Part shown: one piece after another, positions 20,004 to 28,295 of the stretch
Numbering within the stretch: the first letter of the stretch is position 1
Layout: each line of letters opens with the position of its first letter
Assembly: GCA_016871155.1 (NCBI GenBank)
Contig: VFZO01000006.1
Location: 1 to 64,000, forward strand
Origin: Acidobacteriota bacterium
GTDB taxonomy: Bacteria; Acidobacteriota; Terriglobia; Bryobacterales; Bryobacteraceae
Reading direction: 5' to 3'
Length of the DNA: 64,000 bases
Notes under the pieces: model-generated
What the model saw: the letters and a program-made list of their open reading frames with translations, nothing else
Told to the model about the DNA's origin: nothing
The model's database searches: none
Position numbers and translations under genes: made by a program

Positions 20004-20728
20004 GTACCACTCGCCGCAACCTCATCGTAACCGCCGCATCCGCCGCGGGTGTCGCAACCGCGGCCAAGGTGGCCGGCGCAAATGGACTGCTTGCCCCGGA
20101 CGGCTACGGCCAATCGCTCACATACGCGGCACAACGCCTTGCAACGGGCCACGCTCCTGCGCGCGAGTTCGACCGCTCCCAGATCTCCGCGAAGCCTTAC
20201 CAGAACGGTAAGCCGCCCTCGCAGGCTGACTACCAGCGCCACGTATCCGAAGACTTCGCCAATTGGCGGCTCTCCATCGAAGGAATGGTGGACCGCCCCC
20301 TCACTCTGACCGTCGCCGATATCCGCGCCATGCCGCTTTCCAACCAGATTACGCACCTCGCCTGCGAAGAGGGTTGGTCCTACATCGCAGAGTGGGGCGG
20401 CGTTCGGCTCTCCCACCTTCTGGAGCAGGCCGGCACGCAGGCCGCCGCCAAGTATGTCATCTACTTTTCCGTGCAGGCCAGCCGGTGGGACAGTATCGAT
20501 ATATCCGAAGCTCTTCAGCCCCAAACCATCGTGGCCCATCGAATGAACGGCGCCGAAATCCCCACGGGTTTTGGTGCGCCGTTGCGCATGCGCGTACCTA
20601 GGCAGCTCGGTTATAAGAGCATCAAGTACATGAACCGGATCGTCGTCGCCGCCGATCTCAAGTCCTTCCGTAAGGGCCTCGGTTCCGGAGCCGCCGAAGC
20701 AGGTTATCAGTGGTACGCCGGCATCTGA
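20000..20728 (+). CDS. Molybdopterin-dependent oxidoreductase (sulfite-oxidase-like fold), TAT-exported
   Basis: MSTTRRNLIVTAASAAG TAT signal; 'MPLSNQITHLACEEGWSYIAEWGGVRLSHLL' with Mo-ligand-like Cys; 'RMRVPRQLGYKSIKYMNRI'. Confidence 0.85.
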   Translation: MSTTRRNLIVTAASAAGVATAAKVAGANGLLAPDGYGQSLTYAAQRLATGHAPAREFDRSQISAKPYQNGKPPSQADYQRHVSEDFANWRLSIEGMVDRPLTLTVADIRAMPLSNQITHLACEEGWSYIAEWGGVRLSHLLEQAGTQAAAKYVIYFSVQASRWDSIDISEALQPQTIVAHRMNGAEIPTGFGAPLRMRVPRQLGYKSIKYMNRIVVAADLKSFRKGLGSGAAEAGYQWYAGI

Positions 20729-20735
20729 ACCTGCT

Positions 20736-21545
20736 CTACCGCGCCGGCGCAAACACCGCCAGCGACGAGCAAACCGCCCGCCCGGTCCCGAATAGCGTCT
20801 CCGCCGCGCCTGTCTCCGGGTTCCGCATCGCCAGCGTCGTGGACCCGCCCCCGTCCAGATTCAGCGCGTCGAACACACCGAAGTACTCGGCCAGCATCGC
20901 CGCCGCCTCGCGCACCGGCATCTTCTCCGCTGTCATCAGGAATAGGGAGCTCCGGTCTTCTGATAACCCGATCAGCGTTCGGGACGTTCGCACGTCGTAC
21001 CACGATTTCTCCGGCCCATAGCCCGCCGGTCCCCCTGGCTCAAGATCCACGCCATAAACCGGTATGGTCACCCGGCCGCCCGAAATCACTTGCGCGGACC
21101 CCGCCACCGCCACCCGCGCCGTTCCATCGAAACCCGCCTGCACGATCGACGCTTGGTTTTCTTTGCCGATCACCAGCGCTGGCGCATTCGGCACCAGTGC
21201 ATAGGACTGCCGCGGCTTCTCGAAGTCTGAGTACTTGATTCCATCGGCCACCGCCAGGCCAATCAGATTGCACTCGGTATCTTGCGACGGGAACGGCTCG
21301 AAGAAATGCGCGTTCAGTGCAATCTGGGCGCCCGTCTTTTCCAGGAACGCGAGCGTGGTCTCCCGAACCGCCTCGCGGCTGCCGCTGGGCGGCGTCAGCG
21401 CGAATCGCAGCCCGGGAGTCCGAAGATCGATCTTGACGATCCGGGCGGCTTCGCGTTCGAAAATCGTGACGCCTAAATACGGAGTCCTCGCTGTCTCCGC
21501 TCCGCGCAGAGCGAAAACCGCGAGGACTCCCAATACCGGCCGCAA
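20736..21545 (-). CDS. Phosphodiester glycosidase family (NAGPA/DUF2233-like), secreted
   Basis: 'ALNAHFFEPFPSQDTECNLIGLAVADG', 'AAMLAEYFGVFDALNLDGGGSTTLAM'. Confidence 0.8.
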   Translation of the reverse strand: MRPVLGVLAVFALRGAETARTPYLGVTIFEREAARIVKIDLRTPGLRFALTPPSGSREAVRETTLAFLEKTGAQIALNAHFFEPFPSQDTECNLIGLAVADGIKYSDFEKPRQSYALVPNAPALVIGKENQASIVQAGFDGTARVAVAGSAQVISGGRVTIPVYGVDLEPGGPAGYGPEKSWYDVRTSRTLIGLSEDRSSLFLMTAEKMPVREAAAMLAEYFGVFDALNLDGGGSTTLAMRNPETGAAETLFGTGRAVCSSLAVFAPAR

Positions 21546-21549
21546 TCCG

Positions 21550-22062
21550 TTAGACCGCGCGCGCGCGCCGGGACGGCGTGGCGTTCTCCCTCGACGGAGC
21601 CTTCCGCGTCGTCATCTTCGGCGGTGCGGAAAGCCGCTTCGCCTGATCCGTCACGCACACCAGAAACATCGGCTGGTCGGCGTTCTTCAGGATGTCGATA
21701 ATGGTGGTGCCGTTCGTCTCCAGGAAAATAGACTTCCCGTCCGTTACCAGATGCCAATCGCTGTCCGCGCTCAAAATCTCGCTCAACCGCTTGCCCATCT
21801 CCTTTTGCAGGAACCGCAGCACGCGGCGAATCTTCTGGAGCGAAAATCCCTTCCGCCGCAACTCGGCGATCACGGCGATCTCAATCGCCTCCTCTGTCAG
21901 ATAGATCCGTTTGTGCCCCTCGTGGCGCGGCGACACGACTTTCTGTTCATCCCACCACTGCAGTTGTCGAAGGCTCACACCCGTGATCACGGAAATTTCG
22001 CTCGACGTAAACTCCTTACTAGTGGCCTCTGAATCAGTACGTGTCTTTTTTGTTTTGAACAT
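21550..22062 (-). CDS. MerR-family transcriptional regulator
   Basis: 'SSEISVITGVSLRQLQWWDEQKVVSPRHEGHKRIYLTEEAIEIAVIAELRRKGFSLQKIRRVL' winged HTH; divergent from MATE. Confidence 0.85.
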   Translation of the reverse strand: MFKTKKTRTDSEATSKEFTSSEISVITGVSLRQLQWWDEQKVVSPRHEGHKRIYLTEEAIEIAVIAELRRKGFSLQKIRRVLRFLQKEMGKRLSEILSADSDWHLVTDGKSIFLETNGTTIIDILKNADQPMFLVCVTDQAKRLSAPPKMTTRKAPSRENATPSRRARAV

Positions 22063-22123
22063 AAAATGTGTTTTCCGTTTTTGAAAAAACCTGGACTACT
22101 CGATTGTACGAAACTGGAAAAGA

Positions 22124-23464
22124 ATGTCAACGGGAATGATGATGCTCCGCTCGGAGCTTCGTCCAATGCTTCGTCTCGCGCTTCCTTTGGTCGCCGCCGA
22201 ACTCGGTTGGATGGCCATGGGTGTTGTCGATACCATCATGGCCGGACACGCCGGCCGCCAACTGCTGGGCGCGGTCGCCCTCGGGCATGGGCTGTACTAC
22301 ACCTTCGCAGTCTTCGGCGTCGGGATGATTCTCGGACTCGACACTCTCATTTCGCAGGCCTTTGGACGCAAGGACTTAGACGACTGCCGCCGCTCGCTCG
22401 CCGCCGGTCTCGCCGTTAGCGTCCTGATTACTCCACCCCTCATGGCCGCGGCGTTCTCCATGGGCCCGGTCATGGATTGGTTCCGGATCGACGTCGAGCT
22501 GCGGGAGACGACACAGGGCTACTTGAACGCCGTCGCTCTTGGAACTCTCCCATTGATGCTCTATTCCTCGTTGCGTCGCTTCCTTCAGGCCCAAGATATA
22601 GTGCGCCCTGTGACGTTCGCGCTCGTTTCTGCAAATATCGTAAACATTATTGCCAATTATGTTTTGATTTACGGCGAATATGGCTTTCCAAAATTGGGTG
22701 CCGCCGGCGCAGGGTACGCTACGACGCTGTCCCGTCTCTACATGGTGGCCGTGTTGACGGTCGCTGTTGCCCGGCGGAATGGCTGGGCCGGTTGGACCGC
22801 CTGGCCGGGTTGGCCGCGCATCGCCGAGGTCTGCCGCCTGGGCCTGCCCGCGGCGATACAAATTTCTTTCGAAGTGGCGATCTTCGCGCTGACCACCACA
22901 ATGCTCGGCGCGCTCGGTCCCGTCGCCATCGGCGGCCATCAGATCGCCCTGAATCTCGCCAGCGTCACGTACATGATCCCCCTCGGCATCTCCTCGGCCG
23001 CCGCCGTGCGGGTAGGGCAGGCGATCGGCCGGCGGGATGCGGCCGGCGCCAGCCAGGCCGGCTGGGTGGGCATCGCCCTCGGCGCGGGTTTCATGCTCGC
23101 TTCCGCGGCGGTGTTCCTGTTCGCGCCGGGCCTGCTGGCTCGCATCTATTCGAGCGACGCGGAAATCATCGAAACGGCCATCGCGCTGCTCGCCATCGCC
23201 GCGTGTTTTCAGTTCTTCGATGGCGTGCAAGCCGTCGCCACCGGCGCGCTCCGCGGCCTTGGAGACACGCGAACCGCCATGGCTGCTCATGTCGTCTGTT
23301 ACTGGTTTCTCGGCCTGCCACTCGGTTGGTGGCTCACCTATCGGGCTGGCTGGGGCGCGCGCGGCCTCTGGACCGGATTGAGCTTCGCCCTCATACTGAT
23401 AGGAGTCATTCTGTTGATGGCATGGCGCCGCCAACTTGCAAAAACCACGCAATGGTCCTCATGA
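22124..23464 (+). CDS. MATE family efflux transporter (NorM-like)
   Basis: 'LRLALPLVAAELGWMAMGVVDTIMAGHAG', 12-TM protein, 'AVRVGQAIGRRD'. Confidence 0.9.
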   Translation: MSTGMMMLRSELRPMLRLALPLVAAELGWMAMGVVDTIMAGHAGRQLLGAVALGHGLYYTFAVFGVGMILGLDTLISQAFGRKDLDDCRRSLAAGLAVSVLITPPLMAAAFSMGPVMDWFRIDVELRETTQGYLNAVALGTLPLMLYSSLRRFLQAQDIVRPVTFALVSANIVNIIANYVLIYGEYGFPKLGAAGAGYATTLSRLYMVAVLTVAVARRNGWAGWTAWPGWPRIAEVCRLGLPAAIQISFEVAIFALTTTMLGALGPVAIGGHQIALNLASVTYMIPLGISSAAAVRVGQAIGRRDAAGASQAGWVGIALGAGFMLASAAVFLFAPGLLARIYSSDAEIIETAIALLAIAACFQFFDGVQAVATGALRGLGDTRTAMAAHVVCYWFLGLPLGWWLTYRAGWGARGLWTGLSFALILIGVILLMAWRRQLAKTTQWSS

Positions 23465-23835
23465 AAATCTGGTATCTCGCCGAACTGGTTACCGAAGTCA
23501 AAGTCGAAGATGAGCTCTCCAGTGCCGTCCACTTTGATCTTCACGCCGTTCTGGCCGACTCCGCCCTGGATGCGTACAACAAAGCGCTCGTCATCGGCCG
23601 CGACAAAAACAAGAAGTACCTCCGGCAGGAGGACGGCAAGTTCCTCCAGTTCGTTTTCCGCGGCCTGAATGATCTCGTCGCCATGGACGAGGAGTTCGCC
23701 GACGGCGCCCGCCTCCTGTTCCGAGCACAGCCCTCGATGTCGGAGGAAGAGATACAGAACGTCGTCACTCCGCGTGAATACCTCCGCGCCATGCAGGCCG
23801 AGGGATTTTCCGGCGGTAGCGAGACCATTCAATAG
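23461..23835 (+). CDS. DUF4288-like small protein
   Basis: MKIWYLAELVTEVKVE…VTPREYLRAMQ; ATGA overlap with MATE stop. Confidence 0.55.
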   Translation: MKIWYLAELVTEVKVEDELSSAVHFDLHAVLADSALDAYNKALVIGRDKNKKYLRQEDGKFLQFVFRGLNDLVAMDEEFADGARLLFRAQPSMSEEEIQNVVTPREYLRAMQAEGFSGGSETIQ

Positions 23836-23861
23836 CCGGCCGAAAGAGTTATCCTCGGGGA

Positions 23862-25631
23862 ATGCTGCGTTATATCGCTATTCTCGCCGCCGCCGGCCTG
23901 CATGCCCAACCCTCCATCACCACCTACGCTGGATCGGGCGCCGTAGCCTTCGCCGGTGACAGCGGCCCGGCCACTGCGGCCGCCTTCAGCCGGCCTATTT
24001 ATCTGCATGCCGATGGCTCCGGCAACATCTACGTCGCCGACGAAAATAATCTGCGCATCCGGCGCATCAATGCGAGCGGCGTGGTCACGACCTTCGCCGG
24101 CAACGGCGCCCGCGGCTTTTCCGGCGACGGCGGCCCAGCCACCCAGGCGTCGCTCAACGGACCTGCCGGGCTATGTGGAGACGCGGCCGGCAATATCTAC
24201 ATCAACGATGTCCTGAACCACCGGATCCGCCGCGTTGATTCGAACGGCATCATTACGACCTTTGCCGGCAACGGCAACGCCGCCACCTCCGGCGATGGCG
24301 GACCCGCCGCGCAGGCCGGCATCTGGCTCCCCATTCGCTGCGCATTCAACGGCAACAACGAGATGTTTATCGCCGAGCAGGGCGGCCATCGCATCCGCAG
24401 GATCTCGGGCGGAACCATTTCCACGGTCGCCGGTAACGGGACCCGTGGTTTTTCCGGTGACAACGGGCCGGCCTCCGCCGCCGTGCTCGACAACCCGACC
24501 GCCATCGCCATCGACTTCTCCGGCAACGTCTTTTTCTCCGACCAGTTCAATCACCGCATCCGCCGCATCAATCCAGCGGGCCAAATCACCACCATCGCCG
24601 GCACAGGCACGGCAGGCTTCGCCGGTGACGGCGGCGCCGCCCTCACGGCACAGTTGAACTTCCCTGGCGGGCTCGCCGTCGACCAGGGCGGAGTGCTTTA
24701 CGTCGCCGATAGTCCCAACCAGCGCATCCGCCGCATCGTACCGGGAGGTGCCATCGCCACGGTGGCCGGCAGCGGCGCGGCCGGTTTTGGCGGTGACAAT
24801 GGCAATCCCGCCAACGCACTTCTGAATGGCCCATTTGGCCTGGTGCTGGACAATGCCGGCGCACTCTACATCGCGGATTCGGGGAACAACCGCATACGCC
24901 GCGTCACCCAACTCGCTCCCGCCGCCGCTCCCGACATTCCGGCCAACGGCGTCACCAATGGCGCCAGCTTTGCGCCCGGTGTCTCGCGGGGCGGGTTGGC
25001 CACCATCTTTGGCCGCCACCTGTCGACTGTGAATGGTGTGGTGGTGACGGCGGAACGCCCTTGGCCCGTGCAGCTCAACGGTGTCGGCGTGACCGTCAAC
25101 GGCACGCAGGCGCGCATCTACAGTCTGGTGCGCTTGAACGGCCAGGAGCAGTTGAGCTTTCAGGTTCCGTTCGACATCAGCGGCGTCACGGCGGAAGTTG
25201 TCGTCAACAACAACGGGACCTCCGCAACCGTACGGACCACGCTCGCCGATGCGGCGCCCGGCATCTTTCTTATCGATGCCGCCAACGGAGCGTTCACACA
25301 CGCCGATTTCGGAGTCGTCGCCGTCTCCCGCCCCGCCGCGCGCGGCGAAGTGTTGATCGGCTTCCTCACGGGCCTCGGCCCCGTCACGCCGCCGGTCGCG
25401 CCCGGTGCGCCCGCCCCCGGCGCGGAGCCGCTGGCAAGAACCAATGTGACTCCGGTAGTCACCATCGGCGGCCAAACCGCGCAGGTCCTCTTCAGCGGCC
25501 TGGCCCCCGGTTTCATCGGCCTCTACCAGATCAACTTCCAAGTGCCGCAGACCGCCCCCATGGGCAGCATCGACGTGGTCATCGCCTCCGGCGGCGTGAA
25601 CAGTAACACGGCGAAGTTGGAGATCCGCTAG
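23862..25631 (+). CDS. Secreted six-unit NHL-repeat propeller with TIGR03437-type C-terminal domain
   Basis: Signal MLRYIAILAAAGLHA|Q; six repeats ending 'N-RIRR[IV]'; C-term 'NGVTNGASFAPGVSRGGLATIFGRHL…GLYQINFQVP'. Confidence 0.85.
   Translation: MLRYIAILAAAGLHAQPSITTYAGSGAVAFAGDSGPATAAAFSRPIYLHADGSGNIYVADENNLRIRRINASGVVTTFAGNGARGFSGDGGPATQASLNGPAGLCGDAAGNIYINDVLNHRIRRVDSNGIITTFAGNGNAATSGDGGPAAQAGIWLPIRCAFNGNNEMFIAEQGGHRIRRISGGTISTVAGNGTRGFSGDNGPASAAVLDNPTAIAIDFSGNVFFSDQFNHRIRRINPAGQITTIAGTGTAGFAGDGGAALTAQLNFPGGLAVDQGGVLYVADSPNQRIRRIVPGGAIATVAGSGAAGFGGDNGNPANALLNGPFGLVLDNAGALYIADSGNNRIRRVTQLAPAAAPDIPANGVTNGASFAPGVSRGGLATIFGRHLSTVNGVVVTAERPWPVQLNGVGVTVNGTQARIYSLVRLNGQEQLSFQVPFDISGVTAEVVVNNNGTSATVRTTLADAAPGIFLIDAANGAFTHADFGVVAVSRPAARGEVLIGFLTGLGPVTPPVAPGAPAPGAEPLARTNVTPVVTIGGQTAQVLFSGLAPGFIGLYQINFQVPQTAPMGSIDVVIASGGVNSNTAKLEIR
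23920..24910 (+). repeat. Six tandem NHL coding repeats (about 56 aa each)
   Basis: Repeated '[TV].AG.G..GF.GD.GPA..A.L..P…..D..GN.Y.AD..N.RIRRI' in the translation. Confidence 0.7.
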
Positions 25632-26335
25632 CGGACGGTCGCCGCCACCGTTCTCCGGCCCTCCCGCTCAATCACTATCTGATTCGGCGTCAATTTGTCG
25701 TGCCGCACCCGCCGCCACCCGGCGGGCGTCTGCGTGAACACATCCCGAATCAACACTGCGTTCACAACAGTCTCCGTGGCCCCCGTAATCATCCACGCCA
25801 CGACCGTTAGCCGGTCCTTATCGTGCCCGGCCCACAGAATGTCCATCCGGACCGTCCGGCGCTCGGGCGGGATGTCCAGCATCTGCGTCAGTTGCCGCTG
25901 CGAGCCCGCTCGGTCAAAAACCGTCCGGCCGAACCGGTCGACGCTGATCCACTCCGCGTCGTCCAACTCGTTGGAAATCTTCAGCAAGTCCTCTACGTTT
26001 TTGGCCGCGCGAAGCGCCTCGAACTGCTTCCCGTAGATGGCGGCGGCAGTGGCCACAGCATCTTGCCCCAACAGAGGCCACGCCAGGAATGCCACCGGTA
26101 CCAGGATGCGATAGGCGAGCAGGTGCAGGCAGATCGCCAGCACGCTTCCAGCGGCGGCAGCCAATAAGCCGGAGAACGGTTCATCCCGCCACGCACGCAC
26201 GGCATCGCACAGCAGCCCATGCACCTCGCGCAGCGAGACTCGCCCCTGGCAGCGCTGGCGGTATACTGCGCGCATCTCATCGCCAAACTCCTTCCGGACT
26301 CTCGCCGGATAGAGGCTCAACAAGAAATCGATCAC
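25628..26335 (-). CDS. Membrane protein with stand-alone permease-prefix-like N-terminus
   Basis: 'LLSLYPARVRKEFGDEMRAVYRQR' followed by TM segments; directly downstream of PadR gene; GTG start. Confidence 0.55.
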   Translation of the reverse strand: MIDFLLSLYPARVRKEFGDEMRAVYRQRCQGRVSLREVHGLLCDAVRAWRDEPFSGLLAAAAGSVLAICLHLLAYRILVPVAFLAWPLLGQDAVATAAAIYGKQFEALRAAKNVEDLLKISNELDDAEWISVDRFGRTVFDRAGSQRQLTQMLDIPPERRTVRMDILWAGHDKDRLTVVAWMITGATETVVNAVLIRDVFTQTPAGWRRVRHDKLTPNQIVIEREGRRTVAATVR

Positions 26336-26336
26336 G

Positions 26337-26657
26337 CTACACCTCCCGCAGCCGCGCGCCGGCCGCCCTGCTCAAATTTCGCATTCGCTCTACATCGGCG
26401 GCCAGCGCGGTCCGGCCGGTTTTGGTTAAGCGGTACGACTGCTTGTCTCGCGAAGTGTCGTCCGTATCGAACCGTTCGATCCACTTGGATTCCACCAGCC
26501 GCCGCAGCGCGCCATATAGCGTTCCCGTGCTCAGCCGGACCCGGCCCTGGCTGAGCTCTTCCACGTCCTTCAGCAAGGCATAGCCGTGCCGGGGCACCTC
26601 GGCCAGGCTCGTCAGGATCAGGAAAACGGGTTCGCTCAGCGGCTCCACATGTCGCAT
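26337..26657 (-). CDS. PadR-family transcriptional regulator
   Basis: 'VFLILTSLAEVPRHGYALLKDVEELSQGRVRLSTGTLYGALRRLVESKWIERF'. Confidence 0.9.
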   Translation of the reverse strand: MRHVEPLSEPVFLILTSLAEVPRHGYALLKDVEELSQGRVRLSTGTLYGALRRLVESKWIERFDTDDTSRDKQSYRLTKTGRTALAADVERMRNLSRAAGARLREV

Positions 26658-26692
26658 AACGACATGTCATCACAAGGCATGTCGCCTGTCAA
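26648..26692. promoter_or_regulatory. Three CATGTC repeats at exact 15-bp spacing (26648, 26663, 26678), including inverted repeat ATGTCG-CATAA-CGACAT (26649-26665)
   Basis: Read directly from sequence; overlaps the PadR start codon and lies between PadR and the divergent ATL gene. Confidence 0.6.
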
Positions 26693-26725
26693 GCCTCTTT
26701 CGCGGGTACATAATCGAATGCGGGA

Positions 26726-27040
26726 ATGCCAAACGAAAAACCCAACGGTATGTTTGACGCCATGCGCGCAGTTGTGCGGCGCATCCCGAAAGGAAAGGTC
26801 ACTACCTACGGCGACGTTGCCATCGCCGCCGGTTTCCCCACCGGCGCCCGGCAGGCCGCCTGGTGCCTCAAAGGCGCGGGCCCGTTCCTGCCCTGGCACC
26901 GCGTCATCGGGAAGGGCGGCAAGATCCTGCTTCGAGGGGCCAATGGAGTCGAACAGGTCCAGCGTCTGGAAGCCGAAGGCGTGAAGGTCCATGGTACCCG
27001 CGTGGACCTGAAGCGCTTTGGCCACACGTTCCGCTGCTGA
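26726..27040 (+). CDS. Alkyltransferase-like (ATL) protein: MGMT fold with PWHR instead of PCHR
   Basis: 'MFDAMRAVVRRIPKGKVTTYGDVAIAAGFPTGARQAAWCLKG…LPWHRVIGKGGKILLRG'. Confidence 0.88.
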   Translation: MPNEKPNGMFDAMRAVVRRIPKGKVTTYGDVAIAAGFPTGARQAAWCLKGAGPFLPWHRVIGKGGKILLRGANGVEQVQRLEAEGVKVHGTRVDLKRFGHTFRC

Positions 27041-27043
27041 AAA

Positions 27044-27280
27044 CTACTTCGCGCCACCGCCGACAAAATGCACGATTTCTACTTTTGCCCCCGCCTCCAG
27101 CGTCGTACCGCTCCACGCCGCCGTTTTTACAATGGACCTGTTGAGTTCGACCGCCACACGTTCCGGGCGCAGTCCAAGGGCCTCCAATAGGGCTAAAACA
27201 CTAGTCCCGGCGGCAATTTCACGGGAGTTTCCGTTTACGACAATCTCAATCATTTGTGTTTCCGTAGGGAGAACTAGCAC
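27044..27280 (-). CDS. thiS: ThiS-like sulfur carrier protein with a C-terminal …VGGGAK
   Basis: 'MIEIVVNGNSREIAAGTSVLALLEALGLRPERVAVELNRSIVKTAAWSGTTLEAGAKVEIVHFVGGGAK'; start likely at the internal MIEIVVNG. Confidence 0.8.
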   Translation of the reverse strand: MLVLPTETQMIEIVVNGNSREIAAGTSVLALLEALGLRPERVAVELNRSIVKTAAWSGTTLEAGAKVEIVHFVGGGAK

Positions 27281-27301
27281 ATTTTCTTGTCAAAGTGTAA
27301 T

Positions 27302-27359
27302 TTGACGTGGCTCTCCCCTGCTCATTATATTTTGAGAAGGGTACTGTCTCCCTTCTCAA
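27302..27359 (+). promoter_or_regulatory. Candidate nuo promoter: TTGACG (27302-27307), N18, TATATT (27326-27331), with inverted repeat TTGAGAAGGG-N8-CCCTTCTCAA (27332-27341 / 27350-27359)
   Basis: Read directly; lies immediately upstream of the nuoA ATG at 27362. Confidence 0.5.
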
Positions 27360-27361
27360 GA

Positions 27362-27811
27362 ATGCCCACTTCCCTTCCTGATAGCTACTTTCCAGTTCTG
27401 TTGGCATGGATCTTTGCCATCCTGAACGCAACCGGCGTCATTTTGACGGGCGCCGCACTCGGCAAGAGAGTCCGAAACAAGTTTAAGGACATGCCCTACG
27501 AATCCGGCATGGTGCCCATCGGTTCGGCCCGCGAACGCTTCTCCGTCAAGTTCTACATGGTGGCGATGCTTTTCATCCTGTTCGATATCGAAGCGGTGTT
27601 CCTGTACCCCTGGGCGGTTGTTTACCGCGATCTCAAGTGGTTCGCCTTCGTCGAAATGCTCATCTTCATCGTGCTGGTGCTGGCCGGCTTCTTCTACATC
27701 TGGAAGAAGGGCGTACTGAACTGGTCCCACGCCGAAGAGATCGAAGAATCGGCCAAGCACGGCACACTCCACCGCGTGCCCACGCTCGAAAAGGTAGACC
27801 ATGCTGCCTGA
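27362..27811 (+). CDS. nuoA: NADH-quinone oxidoreductase subunit A
   Basis: 'MPYESGMVPIGSARERFSVKFYMVAMLFILFDIEAVFLYPWAV'. Confidence 0.95.
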   Translation: MPTSLPDSYFPVLLAWIFAILNATGVILTGAALGKRVRNKFKDMPYESGMVPIGSARERFSVKFYMVAMLFILFDIEAVFLYPWAVVYRDLKWFAFVEMLIFIVLVLAGFFYIWKKGVLNWSHAEEIEESAKHGTLHRVPTLEKVDHAA

Positions 27812-28256
27812 GAATTTGCAGATCGATCCGGCGGCCATCACCGCCACCCATAACACTCACAACGAACTCACCGTAGAGCTTGTTCCAGGAAAGATCCTCG
27901 ACGTGCTGCGCGCGCTGAAGGCGCAAAAGTACGAGCGGCTGGTCAGCGTCACCGCCGTCGATCGCTATCCGATGGAACCCCGGTTCGAGGCCGTCTATCA
28001 CCTGCAGTCGGTTGCGCTGAACCAGCGAATCCGCCTCAAGTGCCGCCTCGGCGGCGAAAATCCCTCCATTGCCTCGGCGACCGCCGTGTATGCCTCGGCA
28101 AACTGGTACGAACGGGAGACGTTCGACCTGTTTGGCATCCATTTCGAAGGGCATCCCAATCTGACCCGGATCATGATGCCCGAATTCTGGGAAGGTTACC
28201 CGCTGCGCCGGGACTACCCGGTTCACGGCCATAAATACGACTACAAGAACAGCTAG
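27801..28256 (+). CDS. nuoC: NADH-quinone oxidoreductase subunit C
   Basis: 'ANWYERETFDLFGIHFEGHPNLTRIMMPEFWEGYPLRRDYPV'. Confidence 0.95.
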   Translation: MLPENLQIDPAAITATHNTHNELTVELVPGKILDVLRALKAQKYERLVSVTAVDRYPMEPRFEAVYHLQSVALNQRIRLKCRLGGENPSIASATAVYASANWYERETFDLFGIHFEGHPNLTRIMMPEFWEGYPLRRDYPVHGHKYDYKNS

Positions 28257-28295
28257 CCGAAGGCTCGCCTCCCACTTACGGAACTCCCGATTAGC

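Noticed and set aside
22477-23460. Upstream extension of the DUF4288-like ORF
   Set aside because: Arg-rich out-of-frame translation of MATE; real start is ATG 23461
23920-24910. Periodic DNA repeat considered as CRISPR or minisatellite
   Set aside because: In-frame, diverged NHL protein repeats without spacer/repeat structure
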